In this document: in pieces, positions 1 through 10,964 of the stretch
Position numbering within the stretch: position 1 is the first letter of the stretch
Layout of the letters: each line of letters opens with the position of its first letter
Source: Inia geoffrensis
Lineage: Eukaryota > Chordata > Mammalia > Artiodactyla > Iniidae
Direction: 5' to 3'
Assembly (NCBI GenBank): GCA_036417435.1
Contig: CM070903.1
Coordinates: 88,991,001-89,055,000 of the forward strand
Length of the DNA stretch: 64,000 nt
The notes under the pieces: model-generated
What the model saw: the letters and a program-made list of their open reading frames with translations, nothing else
Database searches by the model: none
What the model was told of the DNA's origin: nothing
Position numbers and translations under genes: made by a program

Positions 1-1249
1 CAGCACCATAATCCATAATAAAAACAGTTCCATTATAAGAAATATTAAACTTGAAGAAAAAACTCTAAGCCACCACTTTTACTATAAATTTATAAACTTT
101 TTGTTGAAGTATTTTAACTTTAAACTCCTCAAACTGTATAGTTGAGGAGAGGGAGAGAGAACATCTAAAAATTCCTTAACCAGCATCAATTGATTCATGT
201 TAATAAAGGTTTAAATGTGAATAATATAAATGTTTATAAAATGTTATCAGTATATCTAAGGTTGAATAACCTTTCTGAATGATGGAAATCTCCAGCCTTT
301 AAATCAAATCCTCAGACTCCACTGTGTGTTCCCTCATGCTTCTTTTTTTACACCCTTAAGACTTCAGTTTCTCCTGCCCGCTATTTTAAATTTTTATTAC
401 AGTACTTTTTCTAAAAAGATAATAAAGTTCACTTTAAACATAAACTTAAGGGAGAACTCAGACAAGTCAATATGCTTTATACAAAAATAAGACTTGTATC
501 CAGAAACTTCAGCAGAGATACTATTACATTGTATGTGAGGTAACTCTATTACCAAATAAATGAAGGTTAAAATAACCATATAAAATTAAGATACATGGCT
601 CCCAAATAGAGTAAGATATCAATAACTTCAGTCTGCTAACTGCTATCTGTAACCACTTCTGATATTGAGAACAATATTCTGAAATTGGTCCTGACCAGAG
701 GTATACTCCCTGTATCTCCTAGAAATTACTAAATAAATGTTCCTGAATTTTAAGGTCTGGCAAACAGAGGTTTCACCAAAATCTCTGGGTCTTCTTTTGT
801 AAGTCATCCTTAGTTTTAATCTGTCCATTCTTTTGGAATGGTCAAGTCTGATTTTTACTTATCTTTGGAGATGGCATAAGGTCATCAGTTTAGATTCTTC
901 CTTCCTCCATATTATGTATTATGGATCTATAGATAGCTTGACACTTGCTATCCTGTCATGGTTCAAACTTCTAGGTATAATTCTTTCCCAAACAGGTTGA
1001 CTAACACCTGGATGTTTGACAGTGGAATAAGGTTCTAAGAAAATGAAACTAAAAGCCACGTGGTTTTTGGTCCCTAGTCACATCTGTAAAGCTAGCAGTC
1101 AGCAAAGTGGAAAACAGGATTTATTACATAAACTGTCTTTTTCTTATCTCAGATAAGTCCAATCATGAAATCTAACACCTTATAAGGGGAAAGGAAATGA
1201 ACATGTATTAAACATCTGATCCAGGACAAAAACTTTCTTGGATCTATAT

Positions 1250-1385
1250 TATCTCATTTAATTTAACAACAACAACAACAACAACAACAACTCTGTTGAG
1301 TAGTAATTACTCCCATTATACACATTAGGAAATCTGTCCAAAGTAATCCTGCCAGTAAGTATAGAAGCCAGGTTTTGATCCAAGG
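1250..1385 (-). repeat. MIR fragment with (CAA)n
   Basis: Degraded mammalian-wide MIR core in antisense orientation. The recognisable part is tattatctcattta followed by cattatacacattaggaaa. A run of CAA triplets at about 1266-1291 is embedded in it. Confidence 0.55.
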
Positions 1386-1464
1386 AGGTTCAGATTTTCC
1401 AAAGTCAATATTTTTAGTACTCATAGGATTTTAAGGCAAGATCACTGAGTACCATGTAGAACAT

Positions 1465-1600
1465 TCAGTACGATTCCTCTATGTTACAGATGAGGAAACT
1501 GAGGCCCCAAAAGATTGAGACTTGCCCAAAGTCACACACTTGTGGTGAGGCTGGGATTTGAATTCATATCTCTTGATTTCCAGCACAGTTCTGTGTATAA
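1465..1600 (-). repeat. MIR SINE
   Basis: Contains the antisense MIR hallmark cagatgaggaaactgaggcc, followed by a stretch matching the MIR core (gcccaaagtcacac) and ggatttgaattc. Old and diverged. Confidence 0.8.
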
Positions 1601-1603
1601 TTA

Positions 1604-1604
<1 letters not shown>

Positions 1605-1637
<33 letters not shown>
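1605..1637. repeat. (GT)n microsatellite
   Basis: About sixteen GT dinucleotides immediately 5' of the SINE insertion site. Confidence 0.95.
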
Positions 1638-1639
<2 letters not shown>

Positions 1640-1656
1640 AGGTTGAGTATCACTCT

Positions 1657-1657
<1 letters not shown>

Positions 1658-1693
<36 letters not shown>

Positions 1694-1893
1694 GTTACGT
1701 GGGCCTCTCACTGTTGTGGCCTCTCGCGTTGCGGAGCACAGACGCACAGACTCCAGACGCGCAGGCTCAGCGGCTATGGCTCACGGACCCAGCCACTCCG
1801 TGGCATGTGGGATCTTCCGGAACCGGGGCACGAACCCGTGTCCCCTGCATCAGCAGGTGGACCCTCAACCACTGCGCCACCAGGGAAGCCCTC
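1658..1893 (-). mobile_element. CHR-1-type SINE
   Basis: tRNA-derived cetacean SINE in antisense: a long T run, then gggcctctcactgttgtggc, ending in the inverted head accagggaagccc. Flanked by the 13-bp target-site duplication GAGTATCACTCTT (1645-1657 and 1894-1906), so a complete L1-mobilised insertion. Confidence 0.93.
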
Positions 1894-2039
1894 GAGTATC
1901 ACTCTTGATGTAATTTATATGTAAGTTAGAACATCTCAACTGTCCCCAAATAAAATTCATATGTGTGGCAGGTGCAGGGATGTACATATTTAGTGACCAA
2001 AAATAATAAATGTGTTTGGCAAGAATAAAAGCTTAATTG

Positions 2040-2330
2040 GCATTTATAAATTATTACATGTTGTAAATAAGTCTGTTGTCAATATATTTATTCAGTGAAT
2101 AACTGCCTATTATGTACTGGCTACTGTGCTTGGCAATAAGAATACAACTGTATATAAGATAGAGCCCCTATCCTTCTCATGATTTACATCTTGGTGGAGG
2201 ATACCAACAAATAAATTGGCAGTTACCAATGCAGTGAGTCAATGCTATGACAGAGGAGTTCAAGATATTATGGGAACAGGAAGCAAGGGCACCTAACCCA
2301 GACTAGACTTTTCAAAGGAGTTGATACGAA
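2040..2330. repeat. Old interspersed repeat, possibly L2
   Basis: The stretch tgcctattatgtactggctactgtgcttggcaat and following text resembles the common ancient mammalian repeat with tatgtgccaggcactgtgct. Too diverged for a firm family call by eye. Confidence 0.35.
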
Positions 2331-2504
2331 AGAAGAGTAGGAGTCAGCCAGTTAAGGAAAGGGTATGAAATATGCAAATGTTTCAGGAAAAGCAAACAGC
2401 GTTTGCACATGAAGCAGGAAAAGGCCAAGTGAGCTGTAGGAGGAGGAGGAAGAGATGAACCTAGAGAGAGAAGCAAAAAACAAATCATATAGGTCTTCGA
2501 AAGC

Positions 2505-2687
2505 AAGGGCTTTACAATCGTGTCTATTAGAATTACCTGGGAAACTTAAAAACAAATAAACAGATGTCTGGGGTCCCTCTCAGAGCAATTAAATCAGAAT
2601 CTCTAGGAATGAGACCCCGGCACTGATATTTTTAAAAAGCTAACTAGATGATTCTAATATGTGGCCAGGATCAAAAAACACTGTTTA
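2505..2687 (+). mobile_element. MER5A hAT-Charlie MITE
   Basis: Recognisable MER5A internal phrases in order: attagaattacctggg, aatcagaatctc, and tttttaaaaagct near the 3' part. Non-autonomous DNA transposon, no coding capacity. Confidence 0.7.
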
Positions 2688-2760
2688 AGCTATACGGGGA
2701 ATTAAACATCTACATTTATTACTGCAAGTAAGGGAAAAGGTGATCTTAGTATCTCTGGGC

Positions 2761-2990
2761 CCTAGTTTCTTTACCTATTAAAAAGCAGGCTGGAGCAGGT
2801 TAGAGGTAGCATGATAAAATGAAAGGAGTCACAAAGCATTAGTTTTGTCAATGAGTTGTCACCTGACACCTGTCTGACCTTAGATTAAAATGTCATTTCT
2901 CAGAGACAGTAATACTGCCTTCTCTACAGGGCTGTTGTGTAGCCCAAGATAAATATATTTAATAAAATAGCTCAATAACTATGCTAATAA
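2761..2990 (+). repeat. MIR fragments
   Basis: Two partial MIR cores in sense: ccctagtttctttacctatt, and later a copy with a cttctctacagggctgttgtg phrase. Old and short. Confidence 0.5.
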
Positions 2991-3966
2991 AATATAAACC
3001 ATAGTTTTCCAAGATTTATGCTTCTAAAGTTGCACAATTTTAAAGATTATAAATATTTTCACCAGAGATAAAATCTTTTATGATGCTTAAGAAACACATT
3101 TCATTTAAAGAATCACCCCTACCTTGAAGCTCAAGATATTTAAATAATAAAATAGAGAACTGATCCTTTTAATACTATTTTAGTTTCTGAAGAGATCAAA
3201 CGGGATTAAGTTAGCCCTTTGCAAATAAACAGATCAACAGAGCAAAATGCCCTTTAAATGGTAATAGCTAATGTTAAAAGTTCTTTATTCAGTAAAGGGC
3301 ACTAATAAGGAAAGCTATACACAAAGTAAACTGTTTTAGGAAATGTATGATCTACCTTATCATATATGTATTTAATTTATAAATTTACTTTTTTTTTTTT
3401 AAGGGAATACTTATTTGGGATGGAGGGGATCTTCCCCTGACAGGAAGGAAGCTCTGCCTCAAGAAGGGCTGTTCCATCCAGAGCCAGGCAAAGCCACTGC
3501 TCTTTTATAGTCTCACTTTCACATATATCTTGCCCATGAGAATATACACTTTCACGTGGTAATTTTTGGGTTTAAGTACAGCATTTGTATTTAGTGATAT
3601 CTCTTTAATGCTCTACCCAATTTACTTAAAATTGAAAAAAAAACTTTAGACATATAAAAACACTGTTCTGCATTTATATGTGGTTCATTTTTAACTCTTC
3701 AACTGGAACTGATAGGAATGCCTTTCAAACTTTATATTCATAGTCAATGATAAACTATTAATATTCATTCACTTTCATTTCATGATGCTATTACTATTAC
3801 AATGTGCTATCACTTCTTTCAATGACCTATTTTGTGATTTTAATAGGAAAGCACTCTATTTTACAATGATGAAAAACCCACAAGAAACTTGAAAAAAGTT
3901 ATGGATGAAATTTAATTTTATCCAAAAACGTGAAATGAGAAAACTTAGAAAACAAAACAAAACACC

Positions 3967-3967
<1 letters not shown>

Positions 3968-4010
<43 letters not shown>
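3968..4010. repeat. (CA)n microsatellite
   Basis: Uninterrupted CA run of about twenty units in PIK3CA intron 1. Confidence 0.95.
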
Positions 4011-4012
<2 letters not shown>

Positions 4013-5517
4013 GCCCTCTTCAGATAATTTTGGCTGATGACACTGCAGAACAGTTAATCTGATAATTAAAATTTTCCAGAACATGTGATGTTTAGATAGA
4101 GATCTATGCTGTCAACCAGAATTCAATGCTTCAGTTAAAAAATGTTAAAACTTGAATACACAGACATATTAACAAATTCTTACACTGCAATTGCTTCTGG
4201 AGTCCATTAATAAAGACATGTTCTGATTTATACAAATTAAATTAGCAACCTGGTATCTTAAGTATTTTGCAGGTCTTTCCTTAACAACACGCAATCCAGC
4301 AAATAAACAAATTTTGTACGGTGCAATGTAAGCAAATACCAGAGAACCCATCTTCTGAGCAGGAAAACATGCGATCAGTACTGCCCACAGTAGTTCAAAT
4401 GTGGCCGCAGTTAACTACTGACGACTTGAGTTACCAGGAGTTCACCTACCCAAGTTTTCTAGGGGTTCTCCCAGGCCTCACAAACTACGATTCAAAACAT
4501 CATCTCGCAAACCCATGTCCTGCATGTGCACAAAGGCGCAGTGCTGGAATGAGGAAGCTTCACCAAACAAAATCACAACTCTACTTCACTAAAGAATATG
4601 TAGGCTGTTTTTACAGAGCCCCCTCTTGTTGCAGTCCCCTTACCCTTTATATAACTACGTAAACATCTCCCCAATTACTGACATCTAAGAAAAGAGCTTT
4701 CGATTCCTAAGTCTGGTAACTAGCCACCATCACCACTATTCCTTTTGCATCCTAAAATAAACCCCTCAAGCCGCGATCAAAACACACTGGCCGAACGTCT
4801 GGTGTTGACACAGCCCAATCCTGGGCGCTACCCTACCTTTCCGAGCCACTTAGCAGCTATGAAGCAGGCACCACATAATAGAATTAGTAAAGGCACAAAT
4901 CACAAGACAACGTCTCAGGTCTATGAATGAAAGATCCAATACGTTTGACTGTCTCTGTTAAGACGAAAACAACAACTTCGAGAGGAAGGGTGGGAGGAGA
5001 ACTGCAGGGTGGGGGGAGGTTTTCCTTCCAAGCCCCAGCCGGGCGATTTAAACCCAGTATGAGGCAAACGCAGGGTCGCCGGGCTGGCGGGGCCGGAGTC
5101 CTCGGGCGTGACAGCCCCTCAGGCACAGCTCGCGGCTCGGTGCCGGGATCCCTCACGCCGCGGTGCTAGCGGGCCGGGTGGATGTGCAAGGGCGAGGGGG
5201 ACCAAGCCACCGCGGCCGGGGCGGCGGCCCTGGGCGCACTTCCTCAGTCCTAGCCGCCCCATCCCCAAAAATGGGAGAGGAAGGAAACGAGGAGCGAGGC
5301 GGCGGCCAGAGGGAGAAAAGAGGGAGCGGCGAACCCTCGCCTCTGCATCTGGGTGAGGCCAGCAGCAGGCGGGGGAGAGGGAGCGGCGATCGCAGGCGAA
5401 CTCCGATGCGGGCCGACGCTGAGAGAAACGACCGGCAGGCAGCCCCCGCCCAAGACGAGCACCCACCCGGCCCCATCCCGACCGCGCCCGCTCCCGGCCA
5501 GTCCGCGTTCTACTCAC

Positions 5518-5568
5518 GCTTGGGGCTCCTCGAGGCTCCGCGGCTCTAACCGCATTGGGTCCCAGCCC

Positions 5569-5599
<31 letters not shown>

Positions 5600-5613
5600 G
5601 CCGCCGAGGGAGA
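5518..5613 (-). other. PIK3CA: PIK3CA non-coding exon 1 (5'UTR)
   Basis: First, untranslated exon of the gene for p110-alpha, the class IA phosphoinositide 3-kinase catalytic subunit that makes PIP3 at the plasma membrane downstream of receptor tyrosine kinases and RAS. Read on the minus strand, the exon begins near TCTCCCTCGG, runs through a GCC-repeat tract, then GGGGCTGGGACCC, an ATGCGGTTAGAG stretch and GAGCCCCAAGC. It ends at a consensus splice donor (GTGAGTA, reverse complement of 5511-5517). I recognise this as the human PIK3CA exon 1 leader from memory; it differs at only a few bases outside the repeat. The exon sits in a CpG island and faces ZMAT3, which agrees with the neighbour order I recall in human. 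The exact transcription start is inferred. The coding start is in exon 2, outside the window. An upstream ATG occurs at 5555-5553. Confidence 0.88.
5573..5599 (-). repeat. PIK3CA: GCC trinucleotide repeat in PIK3CA 5'UTR
   Basis: Nine uninterrupted GGC units on the plus strand, read as GCC in the transcript, lie inside exon 1 about 15 bases from its inferred start. Such tracts in 5'UTRs can form stable structure and vary in length. I recall a shorter tract in human. Confidence 0.85.
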
Positions 5614-5930
5614 GGTGAGCGGGCGGCACAGCCCCCGCCTCCCGGCCCCTCTCCCCCGCCGCTCCGGAGCTGCCCGGCCGGGCCCGAGCCCTGCCTCGCC
5701 GGCGGCCCCAGCCCCAGCGGCCCGGCAGCAGCAGCCCGAGACCTCAGCGGCCGCAGCAGCGGCACCGGAACTGCCGCTTTCTCCTTCTCGTTGCCTCTCC
5801 TCGCTAGCCCCAGCCACACGCCCCCGCCCCCGTCTCCTTTCTCTGTCACCCCTGTTTTTTTCCTTTTGTTTCCAGAATAAACTTTATTGGTCTCTTTTTC
5901 CGCTCACATCGTGTAAACAAACAACGAACT

Positions 5931-7576
5931 CTTCCCCACCCCCTCGACTCCCCCCTCCTCGGGCAGAGGAGGGTAAGAGCTGAGGAGGGGCCGAGCCTAC
6001 TATGCCCCGGAAGCAGATGAGCAAATGAAGGGAAGTGAAACTGCGGAGACCAGGAGTGGGAAGTGGGTAAATCGGGTAGCAGTGTGCCAATGCGCTTGCG
6101 CTTTGGTGTTGTTCTTGAAGCTGGGGTGGCGTTATGGGTGCTTTTCTGGCGCGCTGGTATTTAATGCTGTTGTCTTTTGCAGTAGTGAGACTGTTTCGTC
6201 ATCCTATGGCGGCATATGTGTCGTACATCTGTTTCCCAATACAGAGAGGAGTATTGGGAGGAAGCGGGTCCATTCACTTTTACGCCCGTAGAGGAAATGA
6301 GATTTCCTCTAGTTTAGGGGCGAGGGAAGGGGATGTGGTGGCTAACCGCCTCTGTCAGTGGCTAACCAGAATTGGATATCAATACTAGAAACAAGGCCTT
6401 TTACAAAACGTTGCTACGCGTCCTTCCGCCAACGTAAGGTTAAGTTGTAGACCATCGGGAAAGAGGAATGCACTGCCACATCCCACCGCAATTCTTTGAC
6501 TCACTCGGGGAGACCTTTTGCAGGGGAGACCTTTTGCAATGTCCTTTTTTCCCCCAGATTTGAGTCAGCTTGTAGGATTCATTTCTGACTATTCAGAATA
6601 CGTGCTTTTTTCGCGTAGCGCCCACGGAGACTGCAGAAAAGCCATTTCGTTTGCAGATTAGATGCAAGGTGTTTTGGTACTGCGTACCATAGAAACCTCT
6701 CTTTGCTTGAGAGTAATAGGATCTGTTGCCTTTTGAGATCACTACTGATAAGGATGCGCTTTTCTGCGTGTTTCTCCCCCTAGTGGCCTTTCATTGTATT
6801 GAAAAGGCGTAGGAACGGTGATAGTAGACATCTGTGATACAAGTCCTCAAACTAGGGCTCTCCCCTGAATTTTAAGGAGCAGAGGACTTGGAAGTGACCC
6901 ACTCTAGAGATGTTACAGTCCAACTTGTCATCCAGAGCAAAAAGCTAACCAATAACCAGTTTTTGCTGGAGCACACATCCATACCCAATCTTAAATAAGA
7001 TCCATTCCTATATGTGGTCATAGTTTCATTTGACTATATTTCTGTATTTCCTGTGCTTTCTCTCTTTTCTTAAGCTCTGGTTTTCATCTCACATTTCAGG
7101 AGCCTAAGTTTATAAATATTTTTCTTGAACCAGTGTTTTTCAGCACTTTCAGAACACTGTGTTACTCAAGAGCAGGGCATTAAAAAAAAAAAAAAAAAAG
7201 CAAGCGTAAGGCAGCATATCCCATATTGTGTTTCCAGGCCCAGAGTTTAGTGAGATATTAATAGATTGTCCTGAGTGAGGAAAAATTATGCTAGGTATAT
7301 AATTTTTCTAAAATTAATTTGTAATAGAAAATGCTAATTAAATGATTTTTGTTATGTGATAATCTGCCTTTAAGAAACCATGTGTCACAGCAGAAAATGC
7401 CATAACTGGTACTTGAATGTATGATCACTCAGAGGTGCAGGATTAGCATTTACTGCCCAATTCACGATTGATGTATTTGGTTTATTTGGTGACCATTGAT
7501 CTGTCATGTGTTTTATCTTGCTTCCAAAGGTGTTTGCCCTGTAATTCAGTGTTTAGAATATGTTAGACATCTGTAT
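5931..7576. other. Low-repeat flank upstream of PIK3CA
   Basis: Intergenic stretch with few recognisable repeats. CpG density decays over about 6.0-6.5 kb. It includes a perfect 16-bp tandem duplication (6507-6522 and 6523-6538) and an A run at about 7182-7199. Short ORFs here show no family resemblance and I see no gene. Confidence 0.6.
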
Positions 7577-7945
7577 CAGCAGTCCCCAACCTTTTTGGCA
7601 CCAGGGACGGGTTTCATGGAAGATAATTTTTCCATGGACTGGGGCGGATGGTTTCAGGGTGATGCAAGCGCATAACATTTACTGTGCACTTTATTTCTAT
7701 TATTATTACATTGCAATATATAATGAAATAATTATACAACTCACCATAATGCAGAATCAGTGGGAGACCCTGAGCTTGTTTTCTTGCAACTAGATGGTCC
7801 CATCTGGGGGTGATGGGAGACAGTGACACCCGAAGTGTGTTGCTTATGTCCAGTCAACTCCATAATCTCGTTTTGGTTGCTGTCACTGCAGAAAACCCTG
7901 TTTCGCAAATATAGAATGTTGCAAATGGAAGCAGGCTTTTCAGGC
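7577..7945 (+). mobile_element. hAT-Charlie (MER1-type) DNA transposon fragment
   Basis: Begins cagcagtccccaacc, then tttttggcaccaggga and a ggtttcatggaagataattt phrase, typical of the MER1/Charlie family of non-autonomous hAT elements. The right end is not clear by eye. Confidence 0.6.
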
Positions 7946-8016
7946 AGTCTCAGGCTATTCTGCCCTGACTTTAAGCCAGAAAGTATGGAAATTTGAAGTT
8001 GTCTCAAACATACTTT

Positions 8017-10964
8017 TTTTCTTTTAACATCTTTATTGTAGTATAATTGCTTTACAATGGTGTTAGTTTCTGCTGTATAACAAAGTGAATCGGCTATACA
8101 TATACGTATACCCCAATATCCCCTCCTTCTTGTGTCTCCCTTCCACCCTCCCTATCTCCCCCCCAGGTGGTCACAAAGCACCGAGCTGATCTCCCTGTGC
8201 TAGGCAGCTGCTTCCCATTAGCTATCTATTTTACATTTGGTAGTGTATATAAGTCCATACCACTCTCTCACTTCGTCCCAGCTTACCCTTCCCCCTCCCT
8301 GTGTCCTCAAGTACATTCTCTATGTCTGCATTTTTATTCCTGTCCTGCCCCTACGTTCTTCAGAACCTTTTTTTTTTTTTAGATTCCATATATATGTGTT
8401 AGCATACAGTATTTGTTTTTCTCTTTCTGACTTACTTCACTCTATATGTCTCTGGGTCCATCCACCTTGCTACAAATAACTCAATTTTGTTTCTTTTTAT
8501 GGCTGAGTAATATTCCATTGTATATATGTGCCACATCTTCTTTATCCATTCATCTGTTGATGGACACTTAGGTTGCTTCCATGACCTGGCTATTGTAAAT
8601 AGAGCTGCAATGAAGACTGTGGTACATGACTCCTTTTGAATTATGGTTTTCTCAGGGTATATGCCCAGTAGTGGGATTGCTGGGTCGTATGGTAGTTCTG
8701 TTTTTAGTTTTTAAAGGAACCTCCATACTGTTCTCTGTAGTGGCTGTATCAATTTACATTCCCACCAACATTGCAAGAGGGTTCCCTTTTCTCCACACCC
8801 TTTCCAGCATTTATTGTTTGTAGATTTTTTGATGATGGCCATTCTGACTGCTGTGAGGTGATACCTCATTGTAGTTTTGATTTGTATCTCTCTAATGATT
8901 AATGATGTTGAGCATCCTTTCATGTGTTTGTTGGCAGTCTGTATATCTTCTTTGGAGAAATGTCTGTTTAGTTCTTCTTCCCTTTTTTGGATTGGGTTGT
9001 TTTCGTTTGTTTGTTTGTTTTTTGATATTGAGCTGCATGAGCTGCTTGTGTATTTTGGAGGTTAATCCTTTCTCAGTTGCTTCATTTGCAAATACTTTAC
9101 CCCATTCTGAGGGTTGTCCTTTCGTCTTGTTTATGGTTTCCTTTGCTGTGCAAAAGCTTTTAAGTTTCATTAGGTCCCATTTGTTTATTTTTTGTTTTAT
9201 TTCCATTTCTCTAGGAGGTGGGTCACAAAGGATCTTGCTGTGATTTATGTTATAGAGTGTTCTGCCTATGTTTTCCTCTAAGAGTTTGATAGTGTCTGGT
9301 CTTACATTTAGGTCTTTAATCCATTTTGAGTTTATTTTTGTGTATGGTGTTTGAAGTGTCCTAATTTCATTGTTTTACATGTAGCTGTCCACTTTTGCCA
9401 GCACCACTTATTGAAGAGGTTGTCTTTTCTCCATTGTATATTCTTGCCTCCTTTATCAAAGATAAGGTGACCATGTGTGTGTGGGTTTATTTCTGGGCTT
9501 TCTATCCTGTTCCATTGATCTATATTTCTGTTTTTATGCCAGTACCATATTCTCTTGACTACTGTAGCTTTGTAGTATAGTCTGAAGTCAGGGAGCCAGA
9601 CCTCCAGCTCCGTTTTTGTTTCTCAAGATTGCTTTGGCTCTTCGGGGTCTTTTGTGTTTCCATACAAATTGTGAAATTTTTTGTTCTAGTTCTGTGAAAA
9701 ATGCCATTGGTAGTTTGATAGGGATTGCATTGAATCCGAAGATTGCTTTGGGTAGTATAGTCATTTTCACAATGTTGATTCTTCCAGTCCAAGAACATGG
9801 TATATCTCTCCATCTGTTTGTAACATCTTTAATTTCTTTCATCAGTGTCTTATAGTTTTCTGCATACAGGTCTTTTGTCTCCTTAGGTAGGTTTATTCCT
9901 AGGTATTTTATTTTATATCTTACAATGGTAAATGGGAGTGTTTCCTTAATTTCTCTTACAGATTTTTCATCGTTAGTGTATAGGAATGCAAGAGATTTCT
10001 GTGCATTAATTTTGTATCCTGTTACTTTACCAAATTCATTGATTAGCTCTAGTAGTTTTCTGGTAGCATCTTTAGGATACTCTATGTATAGTATCATGTC
10101 ATCTGCAAACAGTGACAGCTTTACTTCTTTTCCGCTTTGTATTCCTTTCGTTTCTTTTTCTTCTCTGATTGCTGTGGCTAAAAATTCCAAAACTATGTTG
10201 AGTAATAGGTGTGAGAGTGGACATCCTTTTCTTGTTCCTGATTTTAGAGGAAATGTTTTCAGTTTTTCACCATTGACAATGATGTTGTCTGTGGGTTTGT
10301 CATATATGGTCTTTATTATGTTGAGGTAAGTTCCCTCTATGCCTACTTTCTGGATAGTTTTTATCATAAATGGGTGTTGAATTTTGTCAAAAGCTTTTTC
10401 TGGTGGGAGGGAGACACAAGAGGGAGGCGATATGGGGATATATGTATATGTATAGTTGATTCACTTTGTTATAATGCAGAAACTAACACACCGTTGTAAA
10501 ACAGTTATACTCCAATAAAGATGTGTTGTTTTTTTTTTTAAAAAAAGCTTTTTCTGCATCTTTTGAGATGATCATATGGTTTTTCTCTTTCAATTTGTTA
10601 ATATAGTTTATCACATTGATTGATTTGCATATATTGAAGAATCCTTGCATTCCTGGGATAAATCCCACTTGATCATGGTGTATGATCCTTTTAATGTGCT
10701 GTTAGATTCTGTTTGCTAGTATTTTGTTGAGGATTCTTGCATCTATGTTCTTCAGTGATGTTGGTCTGTAGTTTTCTTTTTTTGTGACATCTTTGTCTGG
10801 TTTTGGTATCGGTGATGCTGGCCTCGTAGAATGAGTTTGGGAGTGTTCCTCCCTCTGCTATATTTTGGAAGAGTTTGAGAAGGATAAGCGTTAACTCTTC
10901 TCTAAATGTTTGATACAATTCGTGGCAGACAGATTCTTAACCACTGTACCATCAGGGAAGTCCC
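8017..10964 (-). mobile_element. 5'-truncated L1 with a SINE head at its 5' end
   Basis: Antisense LINE-1. On the plus strand it starts with the inverted 3' end (aacatctttattgtagta, from about 8026), then 3'UTR, then the carboxy half of ORF2. The minus-strand reading frame 10367-9588 is a reverse-transcriptase segment with the FADD active-site motif. At about 10921 the L1 sequence stops and joins 44 bases of inverted CHR SINE head ending agggaagtccc. The composite is flanked by AAACATACTTT (8006-8016 and 10968-10978), suggesting one insertion event. It is itself interrupted by a short L1 fragment near 10403-10542. Non-functional. Confidence 0.82.
10403..10542 (+). mobile_element. Very short 5'-truncated L1 inside the antisense L1
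   Basis: About 140 bases of L1 3' end in sense (cagttatactccaataaaga) followed by a tail. AAAAGCTTTTTCTG occurs just before it (about 10389-10402) and again just after (about 10543-10556), marking target-site duplication of the host L1 sequence. Inserted later than the host element. Confidence 0.75.

Larger units (their letters stand above)
1..5517 (-). other. PIK3CA: PIK3CA intron 1 (5' part)
   Basis: Sequence downstream of the exon 1 donor, running off the left edge. No second PIK3CA exon was found, as expected for a gene whose first intron is tens of kb in human. It holds MIR fragments, a MER5A copy, one CHR SINE and dinucleotide runs, listed separately. I see no coding exon in 1-1250, 3000-3960 or 4012-5000. 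These stretches are A+T-rich until about 4.7 kb, where CpG content begins to rise toward the island. Confidence 0.8.
5040..5930 (-). promoter_or_regulatory. PIK3CA: CpG island and PIK3CA promoter
   Basis: A dense G+C and CpG stretch contrasts sharply with A+T-rich flanks. It contains PIK3CA exon 1 and the start of intron 1. No TATA box is evident at the expected distance, consistent with a housekeeping CpG promoter. Upstream of the exon on the minus strand are GC boxes, a CCAAT box (ATTGG on the plus strand at 5886-5890) and a forkhead-like GTAAACAAA at 5913-5921. Long ORFs across the island in both directions reflect absence of stops in G+C-rich DNA, not genes. Confidence 0.85.

Noticed and set aside
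4321..4662. 113-codon plus-strand ORF in PIK3CA intron 1
   Set aside because: No recognisable domain, no splice or promoter context, and antisense to PIK3CA in unique A+T-rich DNA. Chance frame.
5119..5880. Long overlapping ORFs on both strands in the PIK3CA CpG island (up to 232 codons)
   Set aside because: Compositional artefact of very G+C-rich DNA with few stops. Low-complexity Ala/Gly/Pro/Arg text and no recognisable domain.
9588..10367. 259-codon reverse transcriptase frame as a possible functional gene
   Set aside because: It is a fragment of L1 ORF2 lacking the endonuclease part and broken on both sides, inside a truncated element.
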